From: Paenibacillus sp. VTT E-133291
Lineage (GTDB): Bacteria > Bacillota > Bacilli > Paenibacillales > Paenibacillaceae
Reading direction: 5' to 3'
Length of the DNA stretch: 64,000 nt
NCBI RefSeq assembly: GCF_002264395.1
Contig: NZ_NFVA01000019.1
Coordinates: 16,025-80,024, forward strand
Under the pieces are notes generated by a model. The model saw only the letters and a program-made list of their open reading frames with translations. It was not told where the DNA came from and ran no database searches. Positions 35,201-43,457 of this stretch are shown here, piece by piece. Position numbers and translations under genes: made by a program. Positions within the stretch are counted from its first letter, which is position 1, and each line of letters opens with the position of its first letter.

Positions 35201-36114
35201 TGCGGCAATACCCCGCCAACCAAAGACTTCATCTCTCTCTCCTTCAAAGCGCCATAAATCTCGGACAAGGTCTGATGGGCAATGGCCTTACCACATAAGA
35301 GAAATCTGATATTGAAGCCGTCATCCCATAGATGGGGTACAAATTTAAGCCAATCCCATTTCTCCAGCTCATCCTCCGTGGCAAGAACAATAACTCTAAC
35401 ATCGTCATAACCATGATGAGTCACAAGCTGAAGCAGCATCAGCTTTATAAGTTCGGCTGTCTTATCGCTTTCACCGGCAATTCCGCATATTTCGGAGGTT
35501 ACCAGATTAACCGTTATGGGAACATTCGAGACCTTTTCGAATTCCATAGCCAATCTCTGCGGCTCCATCAAAAGCGGGTCCGTTTCAAGGATGATAGCCT
35601 GCTTAGTGTAATTGATATGCAGTTCCAGCGGTGCACTGCCCACTCCGATCCGCAGAGCCAAAAAATCATTATGGGAAGGCGTTTTTTCCCATAGCTTGTT
35701 ATCTCTCCGCATAATCCTCTGCACACATTCCGCTGGCTCCGGACTCATTTCATTCATAGCCTTAATCTGTTGTTCGCGAGCAATGGATAATTCACTGCGC
35801 ACATCGGTTATAAATTGGAGATACTTCTCTTCTCGCTCCTTCTTTTTCCGTTTATATTTTCTAATCTGCGTTGTCGCTCCTGTAAGAGAACCGATTAAGG
35901 TCATCACTGTAGTTGCAACCGAGATCAATAAGTAAATGGACTGTGAAGTCATCGCAATTAATACGGTAATAATCAACATCACGATTGGTGGAAGTAATAT
36001 TCCGAACCAAGAGATTTCTGGTTTCTCATTGATCATGGGTGGATTAGGAACATCCATTTCTCCCCGGGGCATATCTGGTAGGAAACGGGGCTGACGACTG
36101 AATTCATAGCTCAT
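32254..36114 (-). CDS. essC: EssC/YukB-type type VII secretion ATPase
   Basis: Motor of the exporter, 1286 residues. Two transmembrane helices lie near the N-terminus (about 35-80). Three FtsK/SpoIIIE-type ATPase domains follow, with P-loops GTTGSGKS (near 467), GTPGTGKT (near 815) and GEAMSGKS (near 1082). Domain 1 keeps a full Walker B (IMIADEFAEL). Domains 2 and 3 have MVDNYF and FVIDRL without the Glu, so only domain 1 is likely to be a good ATPase. The N-terminal FHA domains of Staphylococcus and Bacillus EssC are absent, and the membrane segment begins about 35 residues in. ATG 36114 follows AGAAAGGTAG and lies 5 bases after the propeller gene stop. EssB, EsaA and EssA genes are not found nearby. 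Confidence 0.93.
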   Translation of the reverse strand: MSYEFSRQPRFLPDMPRGEMDVPNPPMINEKPEISWFGILLPPIVMLIITVLIAMTSQSIYLLISVATTVMTLIGSLTGATTQIRKYKRKKKEREEKYLQFITDVRSELSIAREQQIKAMNEMSPEPAECVQRIMRRDNKLWEKTPSHNDFLALRIGVGSAPLELHINYTKQAIILETDPLLMEPQRLAMEFEKVSNVPITVNLVTSEICGIAGESDKTAELIKLMLLQLVTHHGYDDVRVIVLATEDELEKWDWLKFVPHLWDDGFNIRFLLCGKAIAHQTLSEIYGALKEREMKSLVGGVLPHYLFIVEDTSLLENELISKYLYNGSAQIGVSTLFIAKNSAYLPMNCKIVIHLNGKSGEMANRLTGEKIVFTPDQTEIKDLDLVARKLAPLRIKNSSANFSLPSSITLMEMLQNEKVSEVNVMLNWTRNKTYMGMSVPIGVRAGGEALHLDMHETGFGPHGLVAGTTGSGKSELLQSIIVSQAIHYHPHDIAFVLIDYKGGGMADVFKGMPHLVGTITNLDGNQTTRALLSIKSELMRRQRVFSEYGVNNIDKYQKLFYSNNIKGDMPAIPHLIMIADEFAELKQDQPDFMKELVSTARVGRSLGVHLILATQKPAGVVDDQIWSNSKFKICLKVQDEADSKDVIKRPDAAMIKEPGRAYIQVGNDEIFELFQSAYSGADYDPKGEQQRQENKPKRIYKVALNGRSEQIFPLEEEKIAKNDSTSQLHAMVEYITETAKQYGISPIKGPWLPPLPELVYLDSLLTNSFANNSWPQQQKLLSVPVGIMDDPRKQKQETVEIDFASEGNLFVYGTPGTGKTVFLKTLCISLALMYPPDDVNIYIMDFGGSSLKAMEKLPHVGGVMTLEQEEKIDQCMRFVFRVMEERRTLFEATGSEGFSDYRKSGRKLPALVIMVDNYFALSETYEDFDAQMVLLAREGFKYGIYMVATATNSALVRYKFSVNFKMAVSFQMTEKSEYEGIVGRTEGLEPVKVAGRGLVRGKPPLEFQTSLPEYEHTATELLLERMEALNLSGAAPIPMMPSTIDLRALNKDTEILAIGLANNDLQPVFVDLLATPVLMVTGEAMSGKSTLLVSWMKLLSDKQDLEVYALDSSAMGIYELMKQPFVTDIANVDDLDDFIDGIKDKLESRRNELFSCRMSGGDVGALMKQWKQMIFVIDRLSEFTSGDMYMLHELIERIVKQERGMKVAVLAADNTSDLTANWDSLGKTIREEQTGILLGRMKEQNLYNVSLPYGTQEKSGEQGDGYLIVKNKYTGLRCAVLSKDN

Positions 36115-36119
36115 TAGAT

Positions 36120-36947
36120 CTACCTTTCTGTAAAGGTTATTGTCTCCGCCTCTCCACCAAATAGAGAGATTCGATGCCATTCACGACCACTGCAAAAATA
36201 AAGGTCATTGTCCAGAACATGCAAGAAATCAGCGTTCTCTCCACATATCCGAATACTGCCCCCATGCAATGGGTCTACTCGATAAATACTGTTACCGTTT
36301 AACCGGTTAGCACAATAAAGATATCTGCCATCCGTGCTCATACTAAGGACATCCATGTTGTCTACAATAGTTACCTTTTGACTCTCCACATCAAGCAGCG
36401 TCAAGCAATGTCTATTCTTAGGATCTGGAAAACATAGCTTATTTCCTATTCGGACCAGTGAACTTGTAGTCAATTCACTAATCCTTTCTCTATCCTCACC
36501 GGATTTTGTGCTCCGCTTAATCCCACTTGACGTAGCATAGTAGATTTGCCCTTCATACAAGAGAAAGCTCTCTACATACTCATCGATCAACTTCATATCG
36601 CGTTTCCCATTAGTAGCACAGCGATACAATCGATGGTCCTCTTCGTGAATATAGTAGATCCAATCTTCACATCGCCGAAGCTGATAACAGGGCTTATCTA
36701 ACAAGACCTCTACCTGCTGCTTTACAATATCTAGCTTGCAGAGCACATCACCCTTTAACTGATCACTGTAATATAGAGAGTGGCCAGCCTCATTCATGAA
36801 CCAGAACAAACCCTCGTAATGAATCGGCTCCGCTTGAGCATTCTCTCTGTCCAAGGAATAAGTTCCTGAATAATTCTTAATATCCGTAATAAAGATCGCT
36901 TCTCCAGCTTTCACAATTAATCCGCCATTTTGCAGGTTACCATTCAT
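36120..36947 (-). CDS. Beta-propeller-like (DUF5050-type) protein between yukD and essC
   Basis: 275 residues, no signal peptide. About six repeats of the pattern (h)Y(F/Y)xx(x)xxhYRhxxxG, for example FWFMNEAGHSLYYSD, WIYYIHEEDHRLYRCATNG, IYYATSSGIKRSTKSG, YLYCANRLNGNSIYRVD and LYFCSGREWHRI. This matches the DUF5050/WD40-like propeller architecture. It lies 5 bases before essC and 14 bases after yukD, in the place where EssB/YukC is found in Bacillus. A scaffold role for EssC is possible but purely positional. Confidence 0.75.
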   Translation of the reverse strand: MNGNLQNGGLIVKAGEAIFITDIKNYSGTYSLDRENAQAEPIHYEGLFWFMNEAGHSLYYSDQLKGDVLCKLDIVKQQVEVLLDKPCYQLRRCEDWIYYIHEEDHRLYRCATNGKRDMKLIDEYVESFLLYEGQIYYATSSGIKRSTKSGEDRERISELTTSSLVRIGNKLCFPDPKNRHCLTLLDVESQKVTIVDNMDVLSMSTDGRYLYCANRLNGNSIYRVDPLHGGSIRICGENADFLHVLDNDLYFCSGREWHRISLFGGEAETITFTER

Positions 36948-36961
36948 TTCATCACCCCTTC

Positions 36962-37192
36962 TCAGATAAGTGTGAGGAGTGCGCCATGGGCTACACCTTC
37001 TTGATCCAAGGTTTTATTATTATTTAATATTCTGCCTAGCGGCTCAGCTTGAAGCTTGAGGTCATTGCTCTTCTTTAAATTCAGGGAATCTGTTAGCATA
37101 TCTAGCAAATCTTCTATCACTACAAACCCTGGAACTTTCAGATCAATTCGTTGAGCAGTATCCGTTTGAAGAGTCACCATGATATAGTCCAT
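36962..37192 (-). CDS. yukD: YukD/EsaB-like ubiquitin-fold protein, 76 residues
   Basis: Small beta-grasp protein found in Gram-positive type VII loci. Visible features are an N-terminal beta hairpin (VTLQTDTAQRIDLKVPG), a central helix (VIEDLLDMLTDSLNL) and a late LGRILNNNKTLDQEGVAHGALLTLI in overlapping segments, the usual EsaB/YukD pattern ending at the chain terminus. Start ATG 37192 has AAAGGAAC upstream. It is the first recognisable type VII gene after the Tad-like block and follows the second TadE-like gene by 17 bases. Confidence 0.85.
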   Translation of the reverse strand: MDYIMVTLQTDTAQRIDLKVPGFVVIEDLLDMLTDSLNLKKSNDLKLQAEPLGRILNNNKTLDQEGVAHGALLTLI

Positions 37193-37209
37193 GCCGATAG
37201 TTCCTTTCA

Positions 37210-37707
37210 TCAATTCTTAACGGAGAGAATATAATTTCTTTCACTAATTAATTGATAACCCACATCTCTTTCTGCTTCTTCAGCGAGCTTTAAATATCTA
37301 GTCTTAAACTTATAGGTCGCTTGCGCCTTTACATCTACTTCGGATACCTGTTGTCCGGTCTCCATATTTTCTTCATCAGAAAAATCTAAACTTACGGTAA
37401 AATCATTGTATCTTCCATCATTAGATGTAAATGTGAGTGTATTATCATCACGGCTTTGCTCCGATACATTGAGCGCACTCTCGAAAGCATCAGAGAAGTA
37501 TTCCTTGAACCTCTCCTCGTTAATTTTTGCATCTAGTCCACGAAGCAGTTCATACTCCAAGCTCCGATCCTTGGCTGCACGGCAAGCATTAGAGATCGCA
37601 GTGCTCAACACTACCTTTTCTCGAAATACAATCCCCATCTCTACCAAAGGCTCTACAGCAATCGAAACCAGAATGATCGCTAATATCCCTATTGCAAGAT
37701 TTCTCAT
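37210..37707 (-). CDS. TadE-like minor pilin or pseudopilin, 165 residues
   Basis: The N-terminal hydrophobic helix (about 4-25, starting MRNLAIGILAIILVSIAVEP) is followed by an acidic extracellular domain of about 140 residues with several beta strands. This is the size and layout of TadE/TadG-type pseudopilins. There is no Gly-xxxx-Glu prepilin site of classic form. It lies between the other TadE-like gene and yukD in a tightly packed operon. The assignment rests on layout and context. Confidence 0.65.
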   Translation of the reverse strand: MRNLAIGILAIILVSIAVEPLVEMGIVFREKVVLSTAISNACRAAKDRSLEYELLRGLDAKINEERFKEYFSDAFESALNVSEQSRDDNTLTFTSNDGRYNDFTVSLDFSDEENMETGQQVSEVDVKAQATYKFKTRYLKLAEEAERDVGYQLISERNYILSVKN

Positions 37708-37722
37708 TCAAAGTCATTCCTA

Positions 37723-38202
37723 TCAATCCATATAGTAGTCCAGATCCTTATAATGCTTCAGCCCCGTTGTTGACATAGAGAATTGGACCGGGATTTCACG
37801 CTCGAGCTTCTTTCCCCATAAAGTAATAGAAAAGGGATAAACAGCCTTAATCTCGACTGTAAGCGGTTCACCTCTTTGCCGATACGGTTTGTTCATTTCA
37901 TTCCATTCGTAATAGGAGGTTTCATCATCATTTCCAATTGCATCATCTTGATCCACATTAGTGACTGTAATGGAAATATCATCAGCCTTATCCCGGTAAA
38001 TAGGGCGCTCCTGTAATCTCTCCATAGCATCCTCATAATACGATTCCTTCAGGTAGTTATCTCCTGCTACAATCTGTGAGACACTATAGGTCTCCGTCAC
38101 TAGCGTTAAATACCATGGAAAAAAGAAAGCCAAATTCACAAACAGCAAAATCGTAACCGATGTCAGGATGGTAAGTAGTACTGCCTTTGCTATCCCTTGC
38201 AT
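37723..38202 (-). CDS. TadE-like minor pilin or pseudopilin, 159 residues
   Basis: The N-terminal helix (about 8-32, with FFFPWYLTLV at its end) is followed by a soluble domain rich in Tyr, Asp and Glu. It resembles the downstream gene in layout. Proteins of this pattern are minor components of Tad pili. GGGGTGAAAG precedes the ATG. It lies 17 bases after the small pilin-like gene. Confidence 0.65.
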   Translation of the reverse strand: MQGIAKAVLLTILTSVTILLFVNLAFFFPWYLTLVTETYSVSQIVAGDNYLKESYYEDAMERLQERPIYRDKADDISITVTNVDQDDAIGNDDETSYYEWNEMNKPYRQRGEPLTVEIKAVYPFSITLWGKKLEREIPVQFSMSTTGLKHYKDLDYYMD

Positions 38203-38219
38203 TATGCTTTCACCCCAAA

Positions 38220-38414
38220 TTAGCTAACCATCTTTTTAATCAAATCTTCAAATAAAAATGTCCAGATATCATCTATCCATCCGACTAGCGCGCCGTCTTT
38301 CAAATAAGTAACTACCACGCCAATTACAATGATAACGCCGACCGTAATCGCGATTTGCTTGATGCCTACTTCTCCTTTTTCCTCCACTAGCAATCCCTTT
38401 AGATCTGTTTTCAT
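38220..38414 (-). CDS. Flp-type pilin-like small membrane protein, 64 residues
   Basis: A charged N-terminus (MKTDLKGLLVEEKGEVGIK) leads into one hydrophobic helix (about 20-42, IAITVGVIIVIGVVVTYL) and a short amphipathic tail. Size, layout and position just after tadC fit a Flp-type major pilin. The usual Gly-xxxx-Glu-Tyr processing site is not present; the nearest candidate is Lys-Gly-Glu-Val before the helix. GGGGG precedes the ATG. Confidence 0.7.
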   Translation of the reverse strand: MKTDLKGLLVEEKGEVGIKQIAITVGVIIVIGVVVTYLKDGALVGWIDDIWTFLFEDLIKKMVS

Positions 38415-38443
38415 TCGTGTATCCCCCTATAAATAAATTTGAC

Positions 38444-39325
38444 TTATTGAAACATCTTCATTGAACTCAGAATGGTAAATAGATAGTACATAACGATATA
38501 AATAGCCAATACTATAATAAGTAGAAATTGGATTCTTGCACTGCTTCGCTGCCTAGTCTCCAGCTCTTCTTCCAATGCCCTGATTCTGAAGCCATCCAGT
38601 TCATTCTTGAGATACGCCATCTGAGACACATTATCGTACCCTTTAAGCCTAGTCTCCATAATGTCGCAGAACTTGATCACATAATGCATTGGAATTCGTT
38701 TCTTCAGCTGCTTAAAAGCAAATTCCTCTCCGTAATCAATATTGTCGAGCATCACACCAAGCTCCTCCGCAATATCCGGATTGGCACTTGGAATGTAATC
38801 CTTTAGGACATCCGAGAAATGAATATTGACCGACTTTGTATATTGGTAGTAGACCATACTATAAAAGGCTGGGAAATCCAGTGATATATTTTTGTTCTTC
38901 TTATCAATAATCTTCTCCAGCTCCACTACAGGGTAGAGCCAGCCCAGCATGATGAAAATGGCGGAGACACAGCCAAGCAGGATGTTGACCTTCCATAACA
39001 GCAGCATGATCACAATAGCAACTAACGTGTACATCAATTGTTCAGTGCGTATTTCCTCCGGGGTCTTCTGAAGATCCAGCCGATCAATGATTTTCTTGAA
39101 TCTGAGTCTTTCCGCACTGCCTAAAAGCCCTTTAATATATTTCTTGGCAATCCTACGTTTATATTGGCTGAACCTCTCTTGGAACGCCGCATTTTTACGC
39201 TGCTTCATATAATGACGTGCACGCTTTTTCTGTTTTCGGCTCACCGGTTTGAAAAAGGGATACAACAGAATCTTGATCAAATACAGGATAGAGAGCATAG
39301 CAATAAGCTTTACCAGGAATATCAT
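38444..39325 (-). CDS. tadC: TadC-like type II/IV secretion inner-membrane protein
   Basis: 293-residue platform protein. The N-terminal hydrophobic helix (about 3-25), a very basic region, two central helices (about 98-140) and a C-terminal helix (about 268-288) match T2SSF/GspF-type proteins of Tad systems. The ATG overlaps the tadB stop by 4 bases (ATGA), indicating translational coupling. With TadB it should form the base on which the TadA ATPase acts. Confidence 0.82.
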   Translation of the reverse strand: MIFLVKLIAMLSILYLIKILLYPFFKPVSRKQKKRARHYMKQRKNAAFQERFSQYKRRIAKKYIKGLLGSAERLRFKKIIDRLDLQKTPEEIRTEQLMYTLVAIVIMLLLWKVNILLGCVSAIFIMLGWLYPVVELEKIIDKKNKNISLDFPAFYSMVYYQYTKSVNIHFSDVLKDYIPSANPDIAEELGVMLDNIDYGEEFAFKQLKKRIPMHYVIKFCDIMETRLKGYDNVSQMAYLKNELDGFRIRALEEELETRQRSSARIQFLLIIVLAIYIVMYYLFTILSSMKMFQ

Positions 39326-40305
39326 CTGCGCTCACCACCCGTACCGACGTTTCCTTGGAGCACCTGGCTCCGTGCAAAGCTTAAACAAATGACACTAATC
39401 AGAACAGTGTTAATCAATTTCCCCACATTACTTACTAACATAAATTGTCTGAAATCCTTTACTGTCAATGCATATAAGAAAAACAGCACAATGATTCCTG
39501 TCTTAAACATAAAATCACGATTCATCTTTCTGAAAATCCGTTCCTTCTTGGAGTTAATCTCGCGCAGCACGGCATTTTCATCTACAATATCGAGAAAAAT
39601 GTCTGCCATTCCTTTTCTCTCGTTATATTCGAAGACAACCGCTTTTTTCGTGAAATTATCGAATTTAGGGCCAAGCTGTCTATTTAATAGCGTAATGGCT
39701 TGCTTAAAGGAATAGCCGTTGTTATCGCAATTATCTATAAACTGCTGGAAATATGGCCTAAGGTTAGGACTGATATATTCCTCGCTCTCCATCACCTTTT
39801 TAATCGCAACAAGTACACCTTCACGGGCCAGTGGGCAAATTACATCTTCGGCATCCATAATGTTCTCCAGCCGTTCCGTCTGAATGGCTCTAGACTGCAT
39901 TACAAAAAAGGTGAACAAGCATACAAAGATTGAAATGGTGATTACAACAGAAAGCGTAACACTATTCATGAGCAGCACTACTAACAAAGCTATAATTGCG
40001 AAACAAATGCACAACATCGAGGTAAAACTCTCTAGGGTAAATGGCATATTAAAATCCAAAATCAGGCCCTCTACCATTCGATTGTATTTCGCATAAATAT
40101 TTTCCTTCTGCCTGACGATTCGTTCCTTCTTGATACGGTCGACATAACGCTTCGTATTATACTTGCCTAGGTACTCTGCGAGGGTATCCATAACGTCGAG
40201 AACATATCTTATAGCCCCTTGAAAAAACTTGACCTCAAAAATGGCGTTAAATAGTACAAATGCAGCCGTACCTAGAAGTAGACTAATGATTAAAGTTGTA
40301 TTCAT
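39322..40305 (-). CDS. tadB: TadB-like type II/IV secretion inner-membrane protein
   Basis: 327-residue T2SSF-family membrane protein with helices at about 5-25, 95-140 and 275-320 and a large cytoplasmic section between them. The start at ATG 40305 lies inside the 3' end of tadA (23-base overlap), with GAGGTG upstream, so the genes are coupled. It ends in the ATGA overlap with tadC. Sequence similarity to TadB is low, and the call relies on fold, length and gene order. Confidence 0.8.
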   Translation of the reverse strand: MNTTLIISLLLGTAAFVLFNAIFEVKFFQGAIRYVLDVMDTLAEYLGKYNTKRYVDRIKKERIVRQKENIYAKYNRMVEGLILDFNMPFTLESFTSMLCICFAIIALLVVLLMNSVTLSVVITISIFVCLFTFFVMQSRAIQTERLENIMDAEDVICPLAREGVLVAIKKVMESEEYISPNLRPYFQQFIDNCDNNGYSFKQAITLLNRQLGPKFDNFTKKAVVFEYNERKGMADIFLDIVDENAVLREINSKKERIFRKMNRDFMFKTGIIVLFFLYALTVKDFRQFMLVSNVGKLINTVLISVICLSFARSQVLQGNVGTGGERR

Positions 40306-41755
40306 CGAATTCGTACACCTCTGTTTCGCTCTCCAAAGGATCCTTGGTAAAGAACTCAAATCTGCTCCTCTTAATTCCAGCCTTTAGCATAAGCTGTTGT
40401 ACCTTCTCAGAGATCTTACCTACACGTAAATGTCTGCCGACAATTCTAAGCGTCTTCTTACCGTCGATCATCTCTTCAATAACGTCATCACAATCAAATC
40501 GGTAAATTTGATTAATCAGTGGATTCAAGCCATCCGAGCCCAAAATTTCTGAAATAGAAGTCACTTTACGAGTGCCATCTGCCAGTTTCTCTTGAAAAAT
40601 CACGAACTTCACAGCACTGCAAATATTCCGAAGTGCAAGCTCCGCTGGCTCATTAGAGGCCATTAGATAAGCCGTAAGAAATCTGAAGATTGCTTCCTTA
40701 TCTCCCTCCGCATGAAGTGTGGAAAAGAAATAATGTCCCGTCTGTGCGGCTCGGAGCGCTGTGGCAAATTCACCGGGTGTTCGAAGCTCCCCTGGTCCAA
40801 TCCAGTGAGGCGACTGTCTCATTGCATTAATCAGCAAATTTTCCATCGTTGCTGGGCTGGAGTCATCATCATCAGGGACCGATTCATATTGCAGAACATC
40901 ATTCATCACTCTGCCGTGTTCGCTATTATCTTCTCTTTGGACCAATCTCATCTCCGAAGGATTCTCGATGGTAATTATCCTAGATAAAGGATTGATCTCC
41001 TTCACAAGAATTTCATTTAACGTAGTCTTTCCGCTTCCTGTCGGTCCCACAGTAATCCAAGACAAATCTGATTTCGGGATCAACGACAACAGCTTATACA
41101 TATTGGATGAGAAGGATTTATTCTCGATCAGCATTTTTGGAACAATACTTTTCTTACTAAACTTCCGAATTACAAAAGCCGGTTGATCATACGGTGAAAT
41201 CTCCGCATGTGTGGCATTCACTCGATACCCTTCAATTGTTCTGGCATTTACCATTGGGATCTTAGGAATCAGTCGTACCTTGGAGACACCTATGAGCTTA
41301 GATATAATTCGTTCCATATGATCACGGTCTGTGAACTGTTGATCCCACTGCAGACTTCTTCCGCCGCTCTCCACAAAGATTTGATCAGGGCCATTGGCTC
41401 TAATTTCATCAATGCTGGGATCCTCCATGGCTTTGGTGATAGGTCCATAATGCGTAATTTCATTCGTTAGGGCATTTTTTAATTCTGCTAGATCATAATA
41501 TCCCTCGACCGAAGGTTTCTGTGCGTCGACAAATTCGTTTATGTATGCCTTCGTCATTTCCCGTTTTCGAGCTGGGTCATTCTCCCGCCTATAAGCGTGT
41601 GTTGTTACTTTAGTAATATACTTTTGACATAACTCCAAAGCCTCATCAAAGCTTATAGTCGTATATTTAGTGGTCAGATCCTCCATGTTCTCCTTCGGAC
41701 CTACCTGATGCAGTACCTTTTGCTGCATATCGCTAATTTTCCCACGTGTCAGCAA
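40283..41755 (-). CDS. tadA: TadA/CpaF-type secretion ATPase
   Basis: 490-residue VirB11/GspE-like motor for pilus assembly. The Walker A motif is VGPTGSGKTTLNE (near residue 240). The region after it has IENPSEMRLVQREDN (Asp-box-like) and an atypical Walker B, IGPGELRTPGEFATALRAAQTGH in segments, where the family usually has GEVRG. The His box is STLHAEGD. The start is TTG at 41755 with AAGGGGAGAG upstream; an ATG ten codons later is the alternative. It directly precedes tadB. The Walker B deviation is worth noting but retains Glu. Confidence 0.88.
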   Translation of the reverse strand: MLTRGKISDMQQKVLHQVGPKENMEDLTTKYTTISFDEALELCQKYITKVTTHAYRRENDPARKREMTKAYINEFVDAQKPSVEGYYDLAELKNALTNEITHYGPITKAMEDPSIDEIRANGPDQIFVESGGRSLQWDQQFTDRDHMERIISKLIGVSKVRLIPKIPMVNARTIEGYRVNATHAEISPYDQPAFVIRKFSKKSIVPKMLIENKSFSSNMYKLLSLIPKSDLSWITVGPTGSGKTTLNEILVKEINPLSRIITIENPSEMRLVQREDNSEHGRVMNDVLQYESVPDDDDSSPATMENLLINAMRQSPHWIGPGELRTPGEFATALRAAQTGHYFFSTLHAEGDKEAIFRFLTAYLMASNEPAELALRNICSAVKFVIFQEKLADGTRKVTSISEILGSDGLNPLINQIYRFDCDDVIEEMIDGKKTLRIVGRHLRVGKISEKVQQLMLKAGIKRSRFEFFTKDPLESETEVYEFDEYNFNH

Positions 41756-41769
41756 GTGCGCTCTCCCCT

Positions 41770-42597
41770 TTATTGATCCGCTAACCGATCTGCTAGTTTT
41801 TGGATCTCTTTTTTGAAATATTTATTGATTAGGGGGTTATCTTTTATGTATAGCCTGCCTTCATGTGCACGAACTACGGCATCCTTTACAAGTGGCAGGA
41901 CAGAGACTATGTTAAAACCCATGTCCTTCATAACCTTATAGTCGAATTCAATATGCTGGATATTCATCATCACTACGCTGGTGAACTTAGCCGTACTTAT
42001 CCCAACCGATTTGGCATAGTCCAGCAGCTTCACCATATTTATCGTAGCTTCCATCCTCTCTGTTGCCGTAAAGAATCCGATGTGACAATATTTCATGGCA
42101 CCTAGACAAAATTCCAATGGAGGGTTGTTGGGAATGTCAATCAGCACAATATCAAACATTTGCTTAAGTGTAGTAATAACACGCTCCAAATTCTCAAACT
42201 CGAAGTCAAAATACTCCTCCATTAAATCCTGTGGACTAGGTGATAACAGGAACAGCTTCTCATATTTGGTCTGTTGTAATTCATCTCTGAAATCTACCTT
42301 GTCGCTTTTTAACACTTTAATTAATCCTTGACCCTTCTTCTGAGTAGGGACATCTAGAAATTGATATAAGTTTGGATAAAATACTTTAAGGTCAACTACA
42401 CAAGTATTCAGGCCCTTTTGAGATAACAGATAGCTTAAGTTACTTATTAGCATGGCATTATCTACACCATCACAAGCAGGGATGAAGCCTACCACACTGT
42501 AAATCAGGTTATTCTCCTGAAGTTCAGCACCGACGAGATCCTTCGAGGATATTTTCTGAAAAATACTGTCGATTCCTAGTCCTCGTTTCCGATCCAC
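41770..42597 (-). CDS. Degenerate MinD/ParA-like protein (second TadZ-like)
   Basis: 275 residues with a MinD/ParA-type fold: VVGFIPACDGVDNAMLISNLSYLLSQ in segments stands where the P-loop should be, followed by CVVDLKVFYPN and FDIVLIDIPNNPP. The P-loop Gly-Lys-Thr is absent, so ATP binding is doubtful. TadZ/CpaE proteins of Tad systems localise the machinery at the cell pole and often have altered Walker motifs. The GTG start at 42597 follows AGAGGTGG and overlaps the SAF-domain gene by 22 bases. Confidence 0.7.
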   Translation of the reverse strand: MDRKRGLGIDSIFQKISSKDLVGAELQENNLIYSVVGFIPACDGVDNAMLISNLSYLLSQKGLNTCVVDLKVFYPNLYQFLDVPTQKKGQGLIKVLKSDKVDFRDELQQTKYEKLFLLSPSPQDLMEEYFDFEFENLERVITTLKQMFDIVLIDIPNNPPLEFCLGAMKYCHIGFFTATERMEATINMVKLLDYAKSVGISTAKFTSVVMMNIQHIEFDYKVMKDMGFNIVSVLPLVKDAVVRAHEGRLYIKDNPLINKYFKKEIQKLADRLADQ

Positions 42598-43457
42598 GAT
42601 TCCACCTCTTTCTCCAAAGTAGGCAGTTGGTCAATGATGACATCACTACTCTTTCTGCTAAGTATGGTGATCAGAAATGAATTTCCATTTAGACCTTTGT
42701 ATTTGGCATAATTATTAATTTGTGCACTCGTGCCCTCCAGAAGCAGTGCTTTAGGTTGAATGTTCTTCAAGAAATCTTTGCTCTTCATGACATTCTGTTT
42801 TTTATCCTCGTTTAGCTTCTGAACTTCTTTATAGACTTCGTAGATGGAGTGACTGCTTGCGTTGAGCATATCCTTCACCACAATGCTTTCAAACAACACT
42901 TCTGTTTTTTTGATCGTATTCGTTGACTCGGAATAAATCGCGTTGGGATTGCCACCCGCGGCATCCTTCGCCTCAACCTCATAAGACACACGGATACGAA
43001 CACGGTCTCCTGGCATCAAGATATCTCCACCTACCTCAAGAAAATTATAAGGAAGCGTCAACACCTCGTTCTTTTCATTCACTTGATAGAGCCATTCATT
43101 CTTTTGCGGTTTTTCATCCAGCAACTGATCTTTGTAAAGCACGCTGTTCCCTCGAAGATAATAGGCGGAAAGCTTGCCATTTACTGCATCTAAATCCTCG
43201 GACAAAAGCATATCCTCTGTGTATTCTTTTTTGATAATATTGTATTTCTCAATCATAGAATCCGTTATGACTACAAATGCCGGAATCCCCTCATTCGACT
43301 TCACTCGTAGCACTTCTACCACGTCGCTGGCATCTTTGCTGGCTTTCGTAATGACCATATAAGAAACCACAATGATCAATATACTAAAGAGCAAGGCTGC
43401 AACCCGTTTGAACATTTGCTTATTGGGTGTCGCATTCTTAAGCCCGCTTAAATCCAT
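42576..43457 (-). CDS. SAF-domain (CpaB/RcpC-like) pilus protein
   Basis: 293-residue protein with an N-terminal transmembrane helix (about 18-38) and an extracellular part. The SAF-like segment (about 55-130) shows VVITDSMIEKYNIIKKEY and LRGNSVLYKDQLLDE, followed by a second beta domain containing EVGGDILMPGDRVRIRV. This matches the CpaB/RcpC family of Tad loci. Its ATG shares one base with the stop of the preceding gene (TAATG). In Gram-negatives CpaB works at the outer-membrane secretin; here it is presumably wall-facing. Confidence 0.8.
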   Translation of the reverse strand: MDLSGLKNATPNKQMFKRVAALLFSILIIVVSYMVITKASKDASDVVEVLRVKSNEGIPAFVVITDSMIEKYNIIKKEYTEDMLLSEDLDAVNGKLSAYYLRGNSVLYKDQLLDEKPQKNEWLYQVNEKNEVLTLPYNFLEVGGDILMPGDRVRIRVSYEVEAKDAAGGNPNAIYSESTNTIKKTEVLFESIVVKDMLNASSHSIYEVYKEVQKLNEDKKQNVMKSKDFLKNIQPKALLLEGTSAQINNYAKYKGLNGNSFLITILSRKSSDVIIDQLPTLEKEVESWIGNED

